Notes under the pieces: generated by a model
Told to the model about the DNA's origin: nothing
The model's database searches: none
What the model saw: only the letters and a program-made list of their open reading frames with translations
Assembly: GCA_022661535.1 (NCBI GenBank)
Contig: JAKULF010000006.1
Coordinates: forward strand, 558,001-622,000
Direction: 5' to 3'
DNA from: Eutypa lata
Lineage: Eukaryota; Ascomycota; Sordariomycetes; Xylariales; Diatrypaceae
DNA: 64,000 nt
Program-made: the position numbers and the translations under genes
In this document: piece by piece, positions 61,740 through 64,000 of the stretch
Layout: every line of letters starts with the position of its first letter
Position numbering within the stretch: position 1 is the first letter of the stretch

Positions 61740-62008
61740 AAGAAACTTGAAGAAAAAATACACATCTATTTATAAGCAAAAACGAAATAGATAGAGTATG
61801 GCAAGGCTCATTATAAGGAAACAATTGATCTAGATGCTATATTACCATAGGTACGTCGGAGGACATCTATGTAGGAAAATAAAGTAACCTTAGAATCAAT
61901 TAACACTTTGAGGTACCAACCATAGGTACCTCGGGAGCTAGACTCCATATGTACACAATGACTTCACGCGACGGGTCAAAAAACTGGTCGCGTTGAGGGG
62001 CTTGCATG
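61740..62008 (-). promoter_or_regulatory. SLD3 proximal promoter region
   Basis: These 269 bp lie between the SLD3 start codon and the left target duplication of the fold-back element. They are moderately AT-rich; no MCB-type ACGCGT is seen. The region should hold the core promoter, unless transcription starts inside the element. Confidence 0.45.
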
Positions 62009-63078
62009 TACTTTGTTGCCTCATCACTCAGGCCTCTCTCCGTAAGGTGGCTACGCCACCGCAGCTGCGGCGGTGCAGCTGCGCTGCGGCTAGTGGTTCC
62101 GTACCAAATGTACCCACTAAACCCAATACGGAAAGATGACCCACAAAAACCAAAAGCTGACGGAAAAAGGCCTGATCTCATTTGGTGATTTTCGGGCCTT
62201 GCCGTATCGAAATGGCCCATTTTATATGAAATAAAAAAACAACATTACTTTTTCATTTTTTAATAACAAATTAAATAAAATACGTATAACTTAATAAAAT
62301 ATACGGTTAAATTCGAAATTAAATAAAATTTATAAAAATATATTTATAAATTTATATAACCTTAAAAAAAGTTTTTATTTTTAAATAAAAAGTAAAATTT
62401 CTTATCGTATTTAATATTTTTATTCGAACGCTTTTTTAATTAATATATTATTACTATTATTTTAATTAATAAAATCATAACGCTTTAAGCTTTTTTTATA
62501 TAATTTTACTTTTAAACGGCCTTTTACGAAATAATTAAAGTAATAATAATAATATATTAACTTAAAAAGCGTTTTAATAAATTATTTTATTAAAATTAAT
62601 ATATTATTATTATTATTATTATTATTTTAATTATTTTAAAAAAAGCCGTTTAAAAATAAATATATATAAAAAAAACTTTTAAAGTTATACTTTTAATAAT
62701 ATAATAAATAATTATAATATATTTACTTAAAAAGCGTTTAAATGCGATTTTATAAAGTAGTTTTTATAAAGTAATTTATTAATTTAACTTCGTACGGCTT
62801 TAATTTAACCTCGAAAAAATTACGAAAATTCTTATACGTTTATTAACTTATAACTTTTTTATTTAAAAAGTTTTAAATTTATTAAATTTAATTTCGTTTT
62901 ATTGCGAATTGTTTTATAAAAAAGATATAAATTATAAACATTTTTAAACCCGAAAATCACCAAATAAGCTCAGGCCGCCGTAGCTCGAGTCCTATCCCTG
63001 CCCTTTGATTGGTCGGAATTTTAGTGGGATATTGGTACTTAGAGCTACGGCGGACTGAGAATTGAGGCAATACTTTGT
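62009..63078. mobile_element. Non-autonomous fold-back (hAT-like?) transposable element with target duplication
   Basis: TACTTTGT occurs at 62009-62016 and 63071-63078, bracketing a 1,054-bp segment whose ends are inverted (TGCCTCA at 62017; TGAGGCAA at 63063-63070, with CTCAG/CTGAG further in). Inner inverted repeats are clear: 62169-62196 (GGCCTGATCTCATTTGGTGA...) against 62949-62976, 26 of 28 bases matching, and a looser pair GTACCAAATGTACCCACTAA (62101-62120) against TTTAGTGGGATATTGGTAC (63020-63038). The core, about 62220-62945, is almost entirely A/T and itself palindromic around 62583, so the whole unit can fold into one long hairpin. The left arm has a GC-rich piece with GGTGGC-TAC-GCCACC (62046-62060) and CCGCAGCTGCGG (62059-62070). 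No transposase frame is present. A 7-8 bp duplication suggests hAT mobilisation; the AT-rich core suggests RIP. Confidence 0.75.
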
Positions 63079-64000
63079 ACCTTCCCTGTAAAAGTGGGAT
63101 CACATATTCGTACTGTAATGTTCTTGTGGCTGATGCTCTTCATACGAAGTAATATTGAAGTTAATAAAAGAACAATGTTGTCTTAACTTTACCTACCTTC
63201 AACTTATAGCATAGGCAAGTAAGCTATTTATCGGTTTCTGTATGATGTAAGTGGTCTACTATGTATTTGTATTATAATGGTAATCTTATGTACCTATCCC
63301 TTATGATATGATATGCATACAGCATATATGATATATATGCATTAGGTAGGTATCTAGGTAGGTAACTACAACATAACATAGAAACTGGTATTATTGATAG
63401 ATAATTTCGATCTTAGCTCTTTTCATCCATTGGCAGCTCAGGATTGAGGTTTTTTGGATACCGATTTACAGGATGGGAAACTGAAACGGAGGGAGGTGGC
63501 GAACAACCTTTAGCAGTAGGTGTCCTAATTATTTCAATGCAACATTTCATCTGTAAACCCGGAGCATTCTTTCCAGGGAAACTAGGAAACTACCTACATA
63601 GTTCAGCACGTGAGATAGAGCCGTCGCAAAACCGTTCAGTATTCAAATGGTGGTTGCATTCAAAGCCGGTCTCTTTTTATCCCATGTCGTTCGTTCAGTT
63701 GTTTGCTTAAAATCCACATCCAAAATACGCCTTTGTCCATTGTTATTTTGACTGCCAGCTCTTGCAGTATTTAGCTACATTGCTCCAAGGTCGTTTTACT
63801 TAATTTATCTTCACTTGCCCTACTATTTGATGGATGTGTTATATTGAATACCTACTATAAAGCATATAACCCAAGGTAAACATCGATGACAATAGATTAA
63901 TCCGATCTTAAGCATAGCGCTTCGTTCTGACTCGTCTATTAGAAAGCCACTTATTTCGAAGCAGCGAAGTAAAACAAGGCTAAAAGCACGATATCCAAGA
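63079..64000. other. Right-edge intergenic DNA
   Basis: No gene recognised. TAGGTAGG-type repeats lie at about 63344-63364, and an ATATGATATGCATACAGCATATATGATATATATGC-like AT-rich stretch at about 63304-63341. An 88-codon plus-strand frame (63444-63710) has no motif. Confidence 0.5.

Overview
The window looks like nuclear DNA of a filamentous ascomycete (Pezizomycotina). The grounds are split genes with short GT-AG introns, recognisable fungal housekeeping families (Dis3, Rsc7, Nug1, Sld3), a homeodomain factor of the fungal type, and decayed genes whose stop codons look like repeat-induced point mutation (RIP). A Sordariomycete is my best guess from the protein flavour, but the sequence does not prove the class. 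Coordinates and exon joins were worked out by eye from reading frames, splice sites and family knowledge; no search was run.

Layout, left to right. The 5' end of DIS3 (exosome nuclease) leaves the window at the left edge on the minus strand. About 12.5 kb without a recognisable gene follows, then RSC7 (plus, 12916-15877, three exons). A second gene-poor stretch holds only one intron-containing tRNA-Asp (23790-23871). Next is a divergent pair, NUG1 (minus, 25014-26758) and a HAD sugar/glycerol phosphatase (plus, 27384-28522), sharing a 625-bp promoter region. A 13.5-kb desert then leads to a homeodomain transcription factor (plus, 41985-43875). Five kilobases further on is a graveyard of metabolic genes (49.2-56.9 kb): a Myb-like regulator, a short-chain dehydrogenase, a GMC oxidoreductase and two cytochrome P450s, most or all of them broken. 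SLD3 (minus, 58363-61739, five exons) follows. Immediately upstream of it lies a roughly 1.05-kb fold-back transposable element with a 7-8 bp target duplication and an AT-rich core (62009-63078).

How the genes relate. The intact genes are ordinary nuclear machinery: RNA decay (DIS3), chromatin remodelling (RSC7), 60S ribosome assembly and export (NUG1), replication initiation (SLD3) and transcription control (homeodomain gene). They do not form a pathway. The only functionally coherent group is the 49-57 kb block, whose gene content (oxidoreductases, P450s and a regulator) is that of a small secondary-metabolism cluster. Its in-frame TAG/TGA codons where tryptophan or glutamine would be expected, a damaged splice site, frameshifts and truncations say it is dead or dying.

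The most interesting items are this decayed cluster with its mutational signature, the fold-back element in the SLD3 upstream region, a tRNA-related (SINE-like) sequence at 57.4-57.5 kb, and the very low gene density (five complete and one partial intact protein genes in 64 kb), with intergenic DNA dominated by TAGG/CCTA-type short repeats.
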